From the NCBI GenBank assembly GCA_050291465.1, contig JBNKJV010000015.1:1-64000 (forward strand): DNA of 64,000 nt, given 5' to 3'. The notes under the pieces were generated by a model. The model searched no databases. It saw only the letters and a list, made by a program, of their open reading frames with translations, and was not told where the DNA came from. This DNA is from CBFDBF01 sp050291465 (lineage in GTDB: Bacteria; Pseudomonadota; Gammaproteobacteria; Chromatiales; Chromatiaceae). Positions 34,869-44,286 of this stretch are shown here, in pieces. Numbering within the stretch: the stretch's first letter is position 1; each line of letters starts with the position of its first letter. Made by a program: the position numbers and the translations under genes.

Positions 34869-36158
34869 TTACCGCACCTGTTCCCGGGCCACGGCGCGGT
34901 AGCCGATGTCGCTGCGGTAGTAGACTCCGTCCCAATGGATGCGCTTGGCCAGTTCATAGGCGCGCCGCTGCGCCTCGCTGACGGTGACCCCCAGGGCGGT
35001 GGCGCAGAGAACGCGCCCGCCGGAGGTGACCACCCGGCCGTCTTTCTCCGCCGTGCCGGCGTGAAACACCTTCTGGTCCTGTTCTTCTCCCGCGGGCAGG
35101 CCGTCGATGATCGCCCCCTTGCCGTAGTTTCCGGGGTAGCCGCCGGCGGCGAGGACCACGCCGAGAGAGGCGCGCTCATCCCACTCCGCGGTCTCGGTGT
35201 CCAGCCTGCCTTCCAGGGCGGCCAGACAATGCGCCACCAGGTCGGAGCGCATGCGCAGCATAATGGGCTGGGTCTCGGGATCGCCGAAGCGGCAATTATA
35301 TTCGATCACCTTCGGGGTGCCGTCGGCCATGATCATGAGACCGGCGTAGAGAAAACCCGTATAGGGAAGACCTTCCGCTGCCATGCCCTTCACCGTGGGG
35401 AGGATCACCTCCTGCATAATCCGGGTATGGACCGCTTCGGTGACCACCGGCGCCGGCGAATAGGCCCCCATGCCGCCTGTGTTGAGACCGGTGTCGCCGT
35501 CTCCCACCCGTTTGTGGTCCTGACTGGTGGCCATGGGCAGGACATGCTCGCCGTCGGCCATGACGATGAAACTGGCCTCCTCCCCGTCCAGAAACTCTTC
35601 GATCACCACCCGGTGTCCCGCCTCACCGAAGGCGTTGCCGGAAAGCATGTCCCGCACCGCCGCTTCCGCTTCTTCCAGGGACAGGGCGACGATGACGCCC
35701 TTGCCCGCGGCCAGTCCGTCCGCTTTCACCACGATGGGCGCCCCCGTTTCCCGCAGGTAGTCCAGGGCTTCGTTCTCATCGGTGAAGGTCCGGTACTCGG
35801 CGGTGGGGATGTCGTGCCGCGCCAGGAAATCCTTGGTGAAGGATTTGGATCCTTCCAGTTGGGCCGCGCCCCGGGTGGGGCCGAAGCATTTCAGCCCGGC
35901 TTGTTCGAAGGCGTCCACCACACCGATCACCAGCGGCGCCTCGGGACCGACGATGGTGAGTCCCACCGTGTGCGTTTCGGCGAAGGCGATCAGGGCGTCG
36001 ATATCCTCCACCCCGATGGCCACGTTCTCCAGTTTCGGTTCCAGTGCGGTGCCGGCGTTGCCGGGAGCCACATAGACCTTCTCCACCAGGGGGGACTGAG
36101 CCGCCTTCCAGGCCAAAGCGTGCTCCCGCCCGCCGCTGCCGATTACCAAGATATTCAT
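34869..36158 (-). CDS. purD: Phosphoribosylamine-glycine ligase (GAR synthetase)
   Basis: 429 residues. It joins glycine to phosphoribosylamine with ATP in purine synthesis. The start MNILVIGSGGREHALAWK is exact for the family, so ATG 36158 is used although the frame is open further up. The ATP-grasp domain shows the IVVKADGLAAGKGVIVA loop and VIEYNCRFGDPETQ metal site. It follows purH, separated by a 110-bp inverted-repeat element. Confidence 0.97.
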   Translation of the reverse strand: MNILVIGSGGREHALAWKAAQSPLVEKVYVAPGNAGTALEPKLENVAIGVEDIDALIAFAETHTVGLTIVGPEAPLVIGVVDAFEQAGLKCFGPTRGAAQLEGSKSFTKDFLARHDIPTAEYRTFTDENEALDYLRETGAPIVVKADGLAAGKGVIVALSLEEAEAAVRDMLSGNAFGEAGHRVVIEEFLDGEEASFIVMADGEHVLPMATSQDHKRVGDGDTGLNTGGMGAYSPAPVVTEAVHTRIMQEVILPTVKGMAAEGLPYTGFLYAGLMIMADGTPKVIEYNCRFGDPETQPIMLRMRSDLVAHCLAALEGRLDTETAEWDERASLGVVLAAGGYPGNYGKGAIIDGLPAGEEQDQKVFHAGTAEKDGRVVTSGGRVLCATALGVTVSEAQRRAYELAKRIHWDGVYYRSDIGYRAVAREQVR

Positions 36159-36191
36159 GAGCCCGCTCCGCTCTGTTCTGATTGGGAGATT

Positions 36192-36301
36192 AAACGCGGA
36201 GGACGCCGAGACGCAGAGGCGCAAAGGTAAAAATTAGTTTTTGTTCGTTTCGAAACAAAATGAGACTTTGCGTTCTCTGCGTCTTTGCGCTCTTTGCGTT
36301 T
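36192..36301. repeat. Intergenic inverted-repeat element, ACGCAAAG type, purH-purD gap
   Basis: The arms AAACGCGGAGGACGCCGAGACGC... and ...GCGTCTTTGCGCTCTTTGCGTTT are imperfect inverted copies of about 35 bases. A perfect 10-bp palindrome GTTTCGAAAC lies between them. A second copy of this family is at 62131-62232. Confidence 0.75.
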
Positions 36302-36317
36302 ATAACTCGAGGTTTGA

Positions 36318-37877
36318 TCAGTGTCTGAAATGCCGCATGCCGGTGAAGACCATGGCGATGTCGTGTTCGTCCGCGGCGGTAATCACCTCTTCATCCCGCA
36401 TGGAACCGCCCGGCTGGATTACTGCGCGGATACCCACCGAGGCGGCGTTATCGAGGCCGTCGCGGAAAGGGAAAAAGGCATCGGATGCCATCACCGAACC
36501 CTGTACCTCCAGGCCGGCATGTTCCGCCTTGATGGCGGCGATACGCGCGGAGTTGACGCGGCTCATCTGGCCGGCTCCCACGCCGATGGTCATATTGTCT
36601 CTGCCATAGACGATGGCGTTGGATTTGACGAACTTGGCCACTCTCCAGGTGAACAGCAGGTCCTTCATCTCCTGCTCGGTGGGCGCGCGCTTGGTCACCA
36701 CCTTGATATCGTTGGAGAGCTGCAGGTCCGTATCCTGCACCAACAGACCGCCGTTGACCCGTTTGTAATCCAGGCGGTGAATTGCCTCGGACGACCATTC
36801 ACCGCATTCGAGTAACCGCACATTCTGCTTGCTCGCTACTACCTCTATCGCCTGGGTTGAAACCTTGGGGGCGATGATCACCTCCACGAACTGGCGGTCG
36901 ATGATAGCTTGGGCAGTCTTCGCATCAAGTTCCTGGTTGAAAGCGATGATACCGCCGAAGGCGGATTCCGGATCGGTACTGAAAGCCCGCTCATAGGCTT
37001 CCAGGAGGTCGGCGCCGATAGCCACGCCGCAGGGATTGGCGTGCTTTACGATGACGCAGGCCGGGCCTTCGTCGAACTGTTTGACGCATTCCAGTGCCGC
37101 GTCGGTATCTCCGATGTTGTTATAGGAAAGCTCCTTACCCTGGATCTGGCGGGCGGTGGAGATGCAGGCCTCCGGCTGATCCCGTTCCACGAAGAACGCC
37201 GCCTTCTGGTGCGGGTTCTCACCGTAGCGCATGGTCTGCACCTGGCGGAACTGGAGGTTTATGGTGCGCGGAAAATCGGCGGCTTCGGCGTCGAGACGCG
37301 CTCCCAGGTAGTTGGCTATGGTGCCGTCGTAATTGGAGGTGTGCTCGAAGGTCTTTACCGCCAGGTCGAAACGGGTGGCGTCGGTGACTGCGCCGCCGTT
37401 GGCGTCCATCTCCTCCAGTACCCGCTGGTAGTCGGCAGCATCCACGACCACCGTGACATCCTTGTGGTTCTTGGCGGCCGCCCGCAGCATGGTGGGGCCG
37501 CCGATGTCGATGTTCTCAATAGCGGTGGGCAGATCGCAATCGGGATTGGCCACGGTCTGTTCGAAGGGGTAGAGATTGACCACGATCATATCGATGGGGG
37601 CGATCTCATTCTCCTTCATGACCGAGTCGTCAACTCCACGCCGACCCAATATGCCGCCGTGGATCTTTGGATGCAGGGTCTTTACCCGTCCGTCCATCAT
37701 CTCCGGAAAACCGGTATGTTCGGAAACCTCGATGACGGGAATGTCGTTTTCTGTAAGCAGCCGTGATGTGCCGCCGGTGGAAAGGATTTCCACCTTACGC
37801 TGGTGAAGCGCGCGGGCAAAATCCACTATGCCGGTTTTATCGGATACGCTGATGAGGGCGCGGTGTATGGATGACAT
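36318..37877 (-). CDS. purH: Bifunctional AICAR formyltransferase / IMP cyclohydrolase
   Basis: 519 residues. PurH performs the last two steps to IMP. The N-terminal MGS-like cyclohydrolase (ALISVSDKTGIVDFARAL, STGGTSRLL) covers about residues 1-150; the rest is the formyltransferase, with the KHANPCGVA motif and closing PGGSMRDEEVI. It uses 10-formyl-THF. It is 26 bp after fis in the conserved dusB-fis-purH-purD order. Confidence 0.98.
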   Translation of the reverse strand: MSSIHRALISVSDKTGIVDFARALHQRKVEILSTGGTSRLLTENDIPVIEVSEHTGFPEMMDGRVKTLHPKIHGGILGRRGVDDSVMKENEIAPIDMIVVNLYPFEQTVANPDCDLPTAIENIDIGGPTMLRAAAKNHKDVTVVVDAADYQRVLEEMDANGGAVTDATRFDLAVKTFEHTSNYDGTIANYLGARLDAEAADFPRTINLQFRQVQTMRYGENPHQKAAFFVERDQPEACISTARQIQGKELSYNNIGDTDAALECVKQFDEGPACVIVKHANPCGVAIGADLLEAYERAFSTDPESAFGGIIAFNQELDAKTAQAIIDRQFVEVIIAPKVSTQAIEVVASKQNVRLLECGEWSSEAIHRLDYKRVNGGLLVQDTDLQLSNDIKVVTKRAPTEQEMKDLLFTWRVAKFVKSNAIVYGRDNMTIGVGAGQMSRVNSARIAAIKAEHAGLEVQGSVMASDAFFPFRDGLDNAASVGIRAVIQPGGSMRDEEVITAADEHDIAMVFTGMRHFRH

Positions 37878-37903
37878 TGAAAAGGTCTCTTCTGTTTACG
37901 TAA

Positions 37904-38200
37904 TTAGTCCAGGTTGTATTGGGCCAGCTTTTTACGCAGGGTGCTGCGGCTTATGCCCAGCATGCCGGCGGCGCGGCTCTGGTTGCCCTCGGCCTCTTTC
38001 ATGGCCGCTTCGAACAGGGGCAGTTCCACTTCTGAGATCACCATGCGATAGAGGTCACTGACACTGTGACCGTCCATCTGCTGGAAATAGCTGATAAGCG
38101 CGTCTCGAACACACTTGTGGAGCGGTTCGTTGCCCCGCTTTTTCTTCACGGTCAGGCCGACCGTCTCCCCTTCCGCTGTCGATTGGGGCTTTGGACTCAT
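37904..38200 (-). CDS. fis: DNA-binding protein Fis
   Basis: 98 residues, the family length. Fis is a nucleoid and growth-phase regulator that bends DNA. The C-terminal helix-turn-helix GNQSRAAGMLGISRSTLRKKL is complete and the middle helix carries the dimer core. The start overlaps the dusB stop by four bases, as in E. coli where dusB-fis is one operon. A promoter with a GC-rich discriminator lies before dusB. Confidence 0.96.
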   Translation of the reverse strand: MSPKPQSTAEGETVGLTVKKKRGNEPLHKCVRDALISYFQQMDGHSVSDLYRMVISEVELPLFEAAMKEAEGNQSRAAGMLGISRSTLRKKLAQYNLD

Positions 38201-39183
38201 GCCGCCAACTCCTTATCTGTGTATGGCCGGCCGAAAAACTCCTCGACCAGCGCTATTTGTTCTTGTGGCGTTTCAGCCTGATTTATCTGTTTGCGGAACC
38301 GCGCACCCTGCGGCAGGTTTCTGCTGTACCAGGCAATATGTTTGCGTGCCACGCGAACGCCCTGATACTCGCTGTAGAAAACAAACAGACGCTCCAGGTG
38401 GTTCAGGAGAAGATCGCGGATCCAGAACCGGGAAGGTTCCGGGAGTTCCTCTCCAGTGGCGAGGTAATGCGCGATTTCCGCAAAAATCCAGGGTCTCCCC
38501 CGTGCGGCCCGGCCGATCATGATGCCTGCGGCTCCAGTTGTTGCCAAGACCTTTTTCACCTTTTTCGGGCTGTCGATGTCGCCGTTGGCGATGACCGGTA
38601 TGGATACGGCCTCAACGATTGCGCCAATGGTGTCGTAATCCGCTGTGCCGGAGAAACCGCAGGCCCGGGTACGGCCGTGTACCGCCAGGGCTTGTACGCC
38701 GCACTCCTCCGCAATTCGGGCGATAGCGACGCCGTTGCGGCTATGCGGGTCCCAACCGGTGCGGATCTTCAGGGTAACGGGCACATTGACGGTGTTAACG
38801 ACGGATGTCAGTATCCGCGCCACCTTGCCTTCGTCCCGCAGTAATGCGGAACCGGCGTCGATCTTACACACCTTCTTCGCCGGACAGCCCATATTGATAT
38901 CGATGATATCGGCGCCGTGGTCTACGTTGATCTGTGCCGCGTTCGCCATTGTCGCCGGGTCCGTGCCCAGGATCTGCACCGATATGGGCCCTGGTTCCCC
39001 TTCGAAGTCAAGGCGTCGCAGGGTCTTCCGGGTGCCCCGCAGGGCGGAATTGCAGGAAATCATTTCAGATATCGCCAGACCCGCGCCGAACTCCCTGCAT
39101 AACTGGCGAAAGGGGCGGTCCGTAACCCCGGCCATGGGGGCGACAAGCAGGTTGTTCTTCAGCTGGTAAGGGCCGATGCGCAT
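38197..39183 (-). CDS. dusB: tRNA-dihydrouridine synthase B
   Basis: 328 residues. DusB reduces uridine in the tRNA D-loop with FMN and NADPH. The TIM barrel shows LLVAPMAGVTDRPFR, the catalytic Cys100 in DINMGCPAKKVC, and GIMIGRAARGRPWIF for FMN phosphate. It is the first gene of the dusB-fis operon and overlaps fis by four bases. Confidence 0.97.
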   Translation of the reverse strand: MRIGPYQLKNNLLVAPMAGVTDRPFRQLCREFGAGLAISEMISCNSALRGTRKTLRRLDFEGEPGPISVQILGTDPATMANAAQINVDHGADIIDINMGCPAKKVCKIDAGSALLRDEGKVARILTSVVNTVNVPVTLKIRTGWDPHSRNGVAIARIAEECGVQALAVHGRTRACGFSGTADYDTIGAIVEAVSIPVIANGDIDSPKKVKKVLATTGAAGIMIGRAARGRPWIFAEIAHYLATGEELPEPSRFWIRDLLLNHLERLFVFYSEYQGVRVARKHIAWYSRNLPQGARFRKQINQAETPQEQIALVEEFFGRPYTDKELAA

Positions 39184-39212
39184 GTCTGGACCGTGGTGTT
39201 AAAGAGGAACGA

Positions 39213-39252
39213 CGAGGGCGGATATGGTACGCCCTCGGCGATGCGAAGGCAA
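39213..39252 (-). promoter_or_regulatory. Promoter of dusB-fis with a dyad over the -10 box
   Basis: On the minus strand: -35 TTGCCT, 17-bp spacer, -10 TACCAT, then a GC-rich stretch (CCGCCCTCG) of the kind that makes promoters sensitive to ppGpp, as in E. coli fis. The -10 lies in the 9-base centre of a perfect 8-bp inverted repeat, CGAGGGCG ... CGCCCTCG (39213-39237). Confidence 0.55.
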
Positions 39253-39333
39253 AGTATCTACGTCACTTTATTCGATCGCTGATCCGCAATCTCATAGGGG
39301 GTTTTGTCGGCGGGTGTTTCAACAAGCACAGCG

Positions 39334-40902
39334 CTAGAAAAAATCCAGCTTGAAGCCGGTTACGTCCTTCCCCGGATCTTCCACATCCATTTCGATTTCC
39401 AGGGCCTGTTCCGGTTCCAACAATTCTGCTTTATCCGGATTTCTCCCCAGATATTCCAGAGGGTTGAAATAGCGTTGCACCAGCAGTTTCTGATCCCGAT
39501 TATAGAGGCCGATCCGTAACTTCGGATAAGGTTGAGGGAATTCCGCTTTATTGATGAAGGTGATGTTGATCTTGAGGGCGTTCGGTACCTCAGGGTGGGA
39601 GATGATGGATCGGCTCAATACCCTAAACTGTTTCGGTGCGCGTCGGGGCGGTAGTTGGCATCTGCTGATCATGCAGACCGCCCCCAGTAACTTTCGTCCT
39701 TCCGGGTAACGCATCAGTTCCTGGCGCCCAAGCCAGCTTACCTGTGCGATGGCGACGAGTATCAGCAGGATGCAGCCCAGGGTCCAGAATATTCTGCCGC
39801 CCTTTTTCTCACGCTCTTCCGTCAAGGTTGCTTCGATGGAGAGCGGATCCCGCTGTTCCGGCTCGGCGGCAGGAAGGACATCCGTTTCTTCCGCGGCGCT
39901 CTCTTCCTCAACCGCTTCCCCCGGGTCGTATTCCACCGGAGTGGTGTAGGTCTCCGCTTCGAACGCCTCCGGTTCCAGGTCGGTCTCTTCCAGGTAGGAA
40001 TCAGGTTCTTCATCCTCGGTTGCCGCTACCCCCGGCGCACCGTTTGATCCAAGTGCGCCCATCGTCGTTGCGGGGGCTTCTGCTATGGTCAGCAGTTGTT
40101 CCGATTCAGCTTCAAGGTCTTCCAGTTCCGAGACGAGGTCATCGAATCCCGGCTCTATCGACTCCAACTGGGACGCCAGTTCCGTAAAATCCGATTCGGC
40201 GTTTTCGGAGTTATCCGGTTCGTCCGGTTCTTGGTAGGAAACGCCGGAGTGCCAGGCGGGTTTCTCGGTCTCTTCCTTGAATGTATCATCGGCACTGCCG
40301 GACCTCGGCTCGTCTTCCCTCGGAGTGGGGTTCCCGGGCAGGGGTATGAGTTGTTCCGACTCATCATCCAGGTCATCCAGTTCCGAAACGAGCTCCTGAA
40401 GTTGCGGTTCAAGTTCCCGCAGTTCCGATTCCAGGTCCTCCAGTTCCGACTCGGGCTCCTCCAGGGCGGACTCCAGGTTGGCGAGATCGGAATCTATTTC
40501 ACCCAGGTCAGGTTCGGCCCTTTTCCCTTCAGTCCCGACGTCGTTGAGCCCGATATCGATATCTCCAAGGTCCAGATTTATATCCTCGCTCCTTGGAAAG
40601 GGATCAGTTGAAATATTCAGAAGGTCGTCGTATTCGAAAGAGCTGTCTTCCCGCGGGTCGTCCTTGAACCCGACTTCAAAATCCCGCAGTGAGATCTCGG
40701 ATGAGTCCGGCTGGGAGGAGGTGGAGTCGGCGAAGAGTGAGTTCGGCCACTCCTCTTTTTCCGCCGGGGCGGACTCGCGCAGGTTTTCAAGGGCGTTAAA
40801 GATGTTGTCGCAGCGACTGCAGTGGACCCGCCCGCGGCCGGCGCGCAACTGCTCGGCACGCACGCGAAACAGGGTATTGCAAAAGGGGCACTGGGTGTAC
40901 AT
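39334..40902 (-). CDS. Zinc-ribbon membrane protein with DUF3426 domain and acidic repeat region
   Basis: 522 residues. The start is an MJ0042-type zinc ribbon with Cys5, Cys8, Cys28 and Cys31. Residues ~50-360 are extremely acidic and repetitive; two similar coiled-coil units, ...ELVSELDDLDDESEQL and ...DLVSELEDLEAESEQL, lie near 150-195 and 240-280. One membrane segment (WTLGCILLILVAIAQVSWLG) precedes the C-terminal DUF3426 domain (FRVLSRSIISHPEVPNALKINITF). Such genes commonly lie between prmA and dusB; the function is unknown. The acidic part is much longer than usual in the family. Confidence 0.87.
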   Translation of the reverse strand: MYTQCPFCNTLFRVRAEQLRAGRGRVHCSRCDNIFNALENLRESAPAEKEEWPNSLFADSTSSQPDSSEISLRDFEVGFKDDPREDSSFEYDDLLNISTDPFPRSEDINLDLGDIDIGLNDVGTEGKRAEPDLGEIDSDLANLESALEEPESELEDLESELRELEPQLQELVSELDDLDDESEQLIPLPGNPTPREDEPRSGSADDTFKEETEKPAWHSGVSYQEPDEPDNSENAESDFTELASQLESIEPGFDDLVSELEDLEAESEQLLTIAEAPATTMGALGSNGAPGVAATEDEEPDSYLEETDLEPEAFEAETYTTPVEYDPGEAVEEESAAEETDVLPAAEPEQRDPLSIEATLTEEREKKGGRIFWTLGCILLILVAIAQVSWLGRQELMRYPEGRKLLGAVCMISRCQLPPRRAPKQFRVLSRSIISHPEVPNALKINITFINKAEFPQPYPKLRIGLYNRDQKLLVQRYFNPLEYLGRNPDKAELLEPEQALEIEMDVEDPGKDVTGFKLDFF

Positions 40903-41016
40903 GGGAGATCGGGTATCAGTTTCCGTGACTAATATTTAAGGGTCCGTAAGGTTTGATTGTCGGATGTTTCAGTGAATTAAATGCCAATATCTCCAGAACA
41001 GCAACCGGGTGCCGGG

Positions 41017-41892
41017 TCAACGTCGCCTCCCGTGCAGCAGGAGCCATTCTTCCCGTTCCTCCGGAGGGGACATAAGAAACCGCTGTCGGTAGGTCTCGAA
41101 CACGCTGTCGCCCTGCTCCCGAAGGATCCCGGAGAGTACCAATTCTCCTCCTTTTCTTACCCGCGAACTGAGAATCGGTTCCAGCTCTATCAGGGGGGCT
41201 GCCAGGATATTGGCCAGGAGGATGTCGCTCATAAGATCCGGGATCTCCCCCACCTCGTGGATTTCAAGCTTTTCAAGCACCCCGTTTTTTTCCGCGTTGT
41301 CGCGGGTGGCCTGTAATGCCTGGGGATCGTGGTCAACGGCTATAACCCTTTCGGCGCCGAGCCGCAGGGCGGCGATAGCGAGAATTCCGGATCCACAGCC
41401 GAAATCCATAACCAGTTTACCGCCGAGTTCGGCCCGGTCCAGCCACTCCAGGCAGAGCGCGGTGGTGGCGTGGGTTCCGGTGCCGAATGCCAGTCCGGGG
41501 TCCAGTTCCACAACCACCGCATCCGTCTGGTCCGGCAGCCTCCCATCGGGGCAGATCCAGAGTCGTCGGCCGAAACGCATGGGGTGAAAGGCGTCGAGCC
41601 AGCAGCGCTCCCAGACCTGATCTGCGAGTTGTTCCATTTTCAGTTCCATCCTTTGACCCCGGGTAAGGCTGGTTCTGATGGCGTGCTCCAGCTGTTCCGG
41701 GTCCCGGGTTTCCGGAAACAGTCCGCTGACACGGGTGGCCTGCCACAGGGGGGAGTCACCCGGCTTCGGTTCCAGCAACGGTTCGTCTCCCGCGTCACCC
41801 AGGGTGACGGAAAGGGCGCCGAGGTTCTCCAGCAGAAGCTCTATAAACGGCGCCTCATCTTTGTTAACAGTGATGTGAACCTGGAGCCACAT
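41017..41892 (-). CDS. prmA: Ribosomal protein L11 methyltransferase
   Basis: 291 residues. PrmA trimethylates several sites of ribosomal protein L11 using SAM. The N-terminal substrate domain is followed by the methyltransferase fold with LVMDFGCGSGILAIAA and the catalytic-loop block LLANILAAPL. LAFGTGTHATTALCLEWL is a family signature. It follows accC in the usual order. Confidence 0.97.
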   Translation of the reverse strand: MWLQVHITVNKDEAPFIELLLENLGALSVTLGDAGDEPLLEPKPGDSPLWQATRVSGLFPETRDPEQLEHAIRTSLTRGQRMELKMEQLADQVWERCWLDAFHPMRFGRRLWICPDGRLPDQTDAVVVELDPGLAFGTGTHATTALCLEWLDRAELGGKLVMDFGCGSGILAIAALRLGAERVIAVDHDPQALQATRDNAEKNGVLEKLEIHEVGEIPDLMSDILLANILAAPLIELEPILSSRVRKGGELVLSGILREQGDSVFETYRQRFLMSPPEEREEWLLLHGRRR

Positions 41893-42005
41893 AGGTGAAG
41901 GTGCTGAGAATCGGGTATCTGTATAGTATGAACAGGCTCTAGGAATAGAACTCTTCGTCCCTGGTGCCTGCCTGGTACCTAGGCCCTGATCGCTCGGCCC
42001 TTATC

Positions 42006-43346
42006 TTACAGTCCGAGTTTCTTTTCCAGATAGTGGATGTTGACTCCGCCGGCCGCGAAATTGGTATCTCTCACGATTTCCTCGTGCAGCGCAATGTTGG
42101 TATTGATTCCGTCAATCACCATTTCAGCGAGCGCCGTGCGCATTCTGGCCAGGGCTTCTTCGCGGGAGGCGCCGTGTGCGATCAGCTTTCCGATCATGGA
42201 GTCGTAATACGGCGGAACCACATAACCGTTATAGATGTGGGAGTCCACGCGAATGCCCGGTCCCCCGGCAATATGCAGTTGCGTAATCCTGCCGGGGCTC
42301 GGGAGGAAGCTCTTGGCGTCCTCGGCGTTGATGCGGCACTCGATGGCATGACCGGTCAGGCGAATGTCCTCCTGACGAACGGAAAGCGGTTCGCCGGCGG
42401 CGATACGGATCTGTTCCTTGACGATGTCCACGCCCGTGATCATTTCGGTCACCGGGTGTTCCACCTGGACCCGGGTATTCATCTCGATGAAATAAAATTC
42501 GCCATTCTCATAAAGGAATTCAAAAGTACCGGCGCCGCGATAACCGATTTGCCGGCAGGCCTCGGCGCAGCGTTCGCCGATTCTGTTGCGTTGCTCTTCG
42601 GTTATGCCCGGTGCGGGTGCCTCTTCCACAACCTTCTGATGACGGCGCTGCATGGAGCAGTCACGCTCTCCAAGGTGTATGGCGTCGCCGTGGGTGTCTG
42701 CCAGAACCTGGAATTCCACATGTCGCGGGTTCTCCAGGAATTTCTCCATGTAGACCGTCTCGTTGCCGAATGCGGCAGCGGCCTCGGCCTGGGTCAGGGA
42801 GATGGAACTCAGGAGCGTCGCCTCGGAGTGCACCACACGCATACCCCGGCCACCACCACCACCGGCCGCTTTGATGATTACCGGATAGCCGATATCGCGT
42901 GCCATGCGGATGATTTCGTTTTTATCTTCTCCCAATGGGCCGTTCGAGCCGGGGACCGTGGGAACACCCGCCGCTTTCATCGCATTAATGGCGGTGATTT
43001 TGTCTCCCATGAGGCGTATGGTCTCAGGCTTCGGTCCGATGAAAACAAAGCCGCTCTCTTCCACACGTTCCGCGAAATCGGCGTTCTCCGAGAGAAAGCC
43101 GTATCCCGGGTGGATGGCGGTAGCGTCCGTGACCTCGGCGGCACTGATGATCGCCGGGACGTGCAGATAACTTTCGGTGGAGGGCGCCGGTCCGATACAG
43201 ACGCTTTCATCAGCAAACAGTACGTGTTTTAGGGAACGATCGGCCTCGGAATGGACGGCCACGGTCTTGATCCCGAGTTCGGAACAAGCGCGGAGTATGC
43301 GCAGAGCGATTTCGCCCCGGTTGGCAATAACGACTTTATCGATCAT
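42006..43346 (-). CDS. accC: Biotin carboxylase subunit of acetyl-CoA carboxylase
   Basis: 446 residues. AccC carboxylates biotin on AccB with ATP and bicarbonate, first half of malonyl-CoA formation. The start DKVVIANRGEIALRILRAC, the glycine-rich ATP loop KAAGGGGGRGMR, and EMNTRVQVEHPVTEMITG with the active Glu/Arg are all present. It begins 16 bp after accB. Confidence 0.99.
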   Translation of the reverse strand: MIDKVVIANRGEIALRILRACSELGIKTVAVHSEADRSLKHVLFADESVCIGPAPSTESYLHVPAIISAAEVTDATAIHPGYGFLSENADFAERVEESGFVFIGPKPETIRLMGDKITAINAMKAAGVPTVPGSNGPLGEDKNEIIRMARDIGYPVIIKAAGGGGGRGMRVVHSEATLLSSISLTQAEAAAAFGNETVYMEKFLENPRHVEFQVLADTHGDAIHLGERDCSMQRRHQKVVEEAPAPGITEEQRNRIGERCAEACRQIGYRGAGTFEFLYENGEFYFIEMNTRVQVEHPVTEMITGVDIVKEQIRIAAGEPLSVRQEDIRLTGHAIECRINAEDAKSFLPSPGRITQLHIAGGPGIRVDSHIYNGYVVPPYYDSMIGKLIAHGASREEALARMRTALAEMVIDGINTNIALHEEIVRDTNFAAGGVNIHYLEKKLGL

Positions 43347-43362
43347 GGGTGGCGGGTAAATC

Positions 43363-43821
43363 CTACTCGATGATGAAAATGGGCTGGTTGTATTCCACCG
43401 GCTCGCCGTTTTCCACCAGGATCTTTTTGACGGTTCCCGCCTTGTCGGATTCGATCTGATTGAGGATCTTCATGGCTTCGATGATGCAGAGCGTGTCGCC
43501 GACATTTACCCGTTGACCCTCTTCAACAAAGTTCTTTGCGCCCGGCGAGGGAGCACGATAGAAGGTGCCGACCATGGGGGATTTGATCTGATGGCCGCTG
43601 ATCTCTTCCACGTCCAGGGGTTCTCTCTTTTCCGCCAGGGCGGGCGAAGCGGAGGACTCGGCGGCCGCCGGCGCGGGAGCCGCGGCGTAGATCGGGGTTG
43701 CCATCGGGAGCGAGCTGGCGCGGCTTATGCGAACCGACTCTTCGCCCTCGTGAATTTCAATCTCGGCAATGTCCGATTCTTCCAGTAGTTCAATCAGTTT
43801 CTTTACTTTACGGATATCCAT
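43363..43821 (-). CDS. accB: Biotin carboxyl carrier protein of acetyl-CoA carboxylase
   Basis: 152 residues. A short N-terminal domain, a Pro/Ala-rich linker (about 40-65) and the biotinyl domain with Lys118 in EAMKILNQIES. The thumb residues typical of AccB (SPMVGTFYRAPSPGAKNFV) are present. It is 24 bp after aroQ and before accC. Confidence 0.98.
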   Translation of the reverse strand: MDIRKVKKLIELLEESDIAEIEIHEGEESVRISRASSLPMATPIYAAAPAPAAAESSASPALAEKREPLDVEEISGHQIKSPMVGTFYRAPSPGAKNFVEEGQRVNVGDTLCIIEAMKILNQIESDKAGTVKKILVENGEPVEYNQPIFIIE

Positions 43822-43845
43822 CGTTGCTTGTCTCTGGCTTTCAGG

Positions 43846-44286
43846 TCAGGCGTTAATGTGGCGCAGCGCCGCTTGCAGAGCCAGTTCATAGCTCTGGGCA
43901 CCCAGACCACTGATGACGCCCTCCGCAATATCGGAAAAGAAGGAGCGCTTGCGAAACTCCTCCCGGGCATGGATGTTGGAAAGATGTACTTCAATAAACG
44001 GGATGTCGGCCCCCAGCAGGGCGTCGCGTAACGCCACGCTGGAATGGGTGAATGCCGCCGGATTTATGATTATAAAAGCGACCCCGTCGCCGCGGGCGGC
44101 ATGAATACGATCCACCAGTTCATGCTCCGCGTTGCTCTGGAAAAAGGCGATGGTATGTCCGGCCTCCTGGGCGAGATCCTTCAGTTTTGCCTGAATGGAA
44201 TCCAGGGTATCGGCGCCGTAGATATCGGGTTCACGGGTGCCGAGCAGGTTGAGATTCGGGCCGTTGAGTACCAGGATAGTCGCCAT
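43846..44286 (-). CDS. aroQ: 3-dehydroquinate dehydratase, type II
   Basis: 146 residues. It dehydrates 3-dehydroquinate to 3-dehydroshikimate in the shikimate pathway. LNGPNLNLLGTREPDIYG with the catalytic Tyr at its end, and IINPAAFTHSSVALRDAL, are the type II signatures. Standing before accB is common in Pseudomonas and relatives. The 186-bp gap upstream, with no gene seen, may hold the aroQ-accBC promoter. Confidence 0.98.
   Translation of the reverse strand: MATILVLNGPNLNLLGTREPDIYGADTLDSIQAKLKDLAQEAGHTIAFFQSNAEHELVDRIHAARGDGVAFIIINPAAFTHSSVALRDALLGADIPFIEVHLSNIHAREEFRKRSFFSDIAEGVISGLGAQSYELALQAALRHINA

Noticed and set aside
34935..36230. Long open frame of 431 codons on the plus strand
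   Set aside because: It is antisense to purD, whose product is complete and unmistakable; the frame is open because of GC-rich codon use and its peptide has no family features.
41964..43232. Open frame of 422 codons on the plus strand
   Set aside because: It is the mirror of accC; the peptide is rich in His, Gly and Arg in the way antisense frames are.
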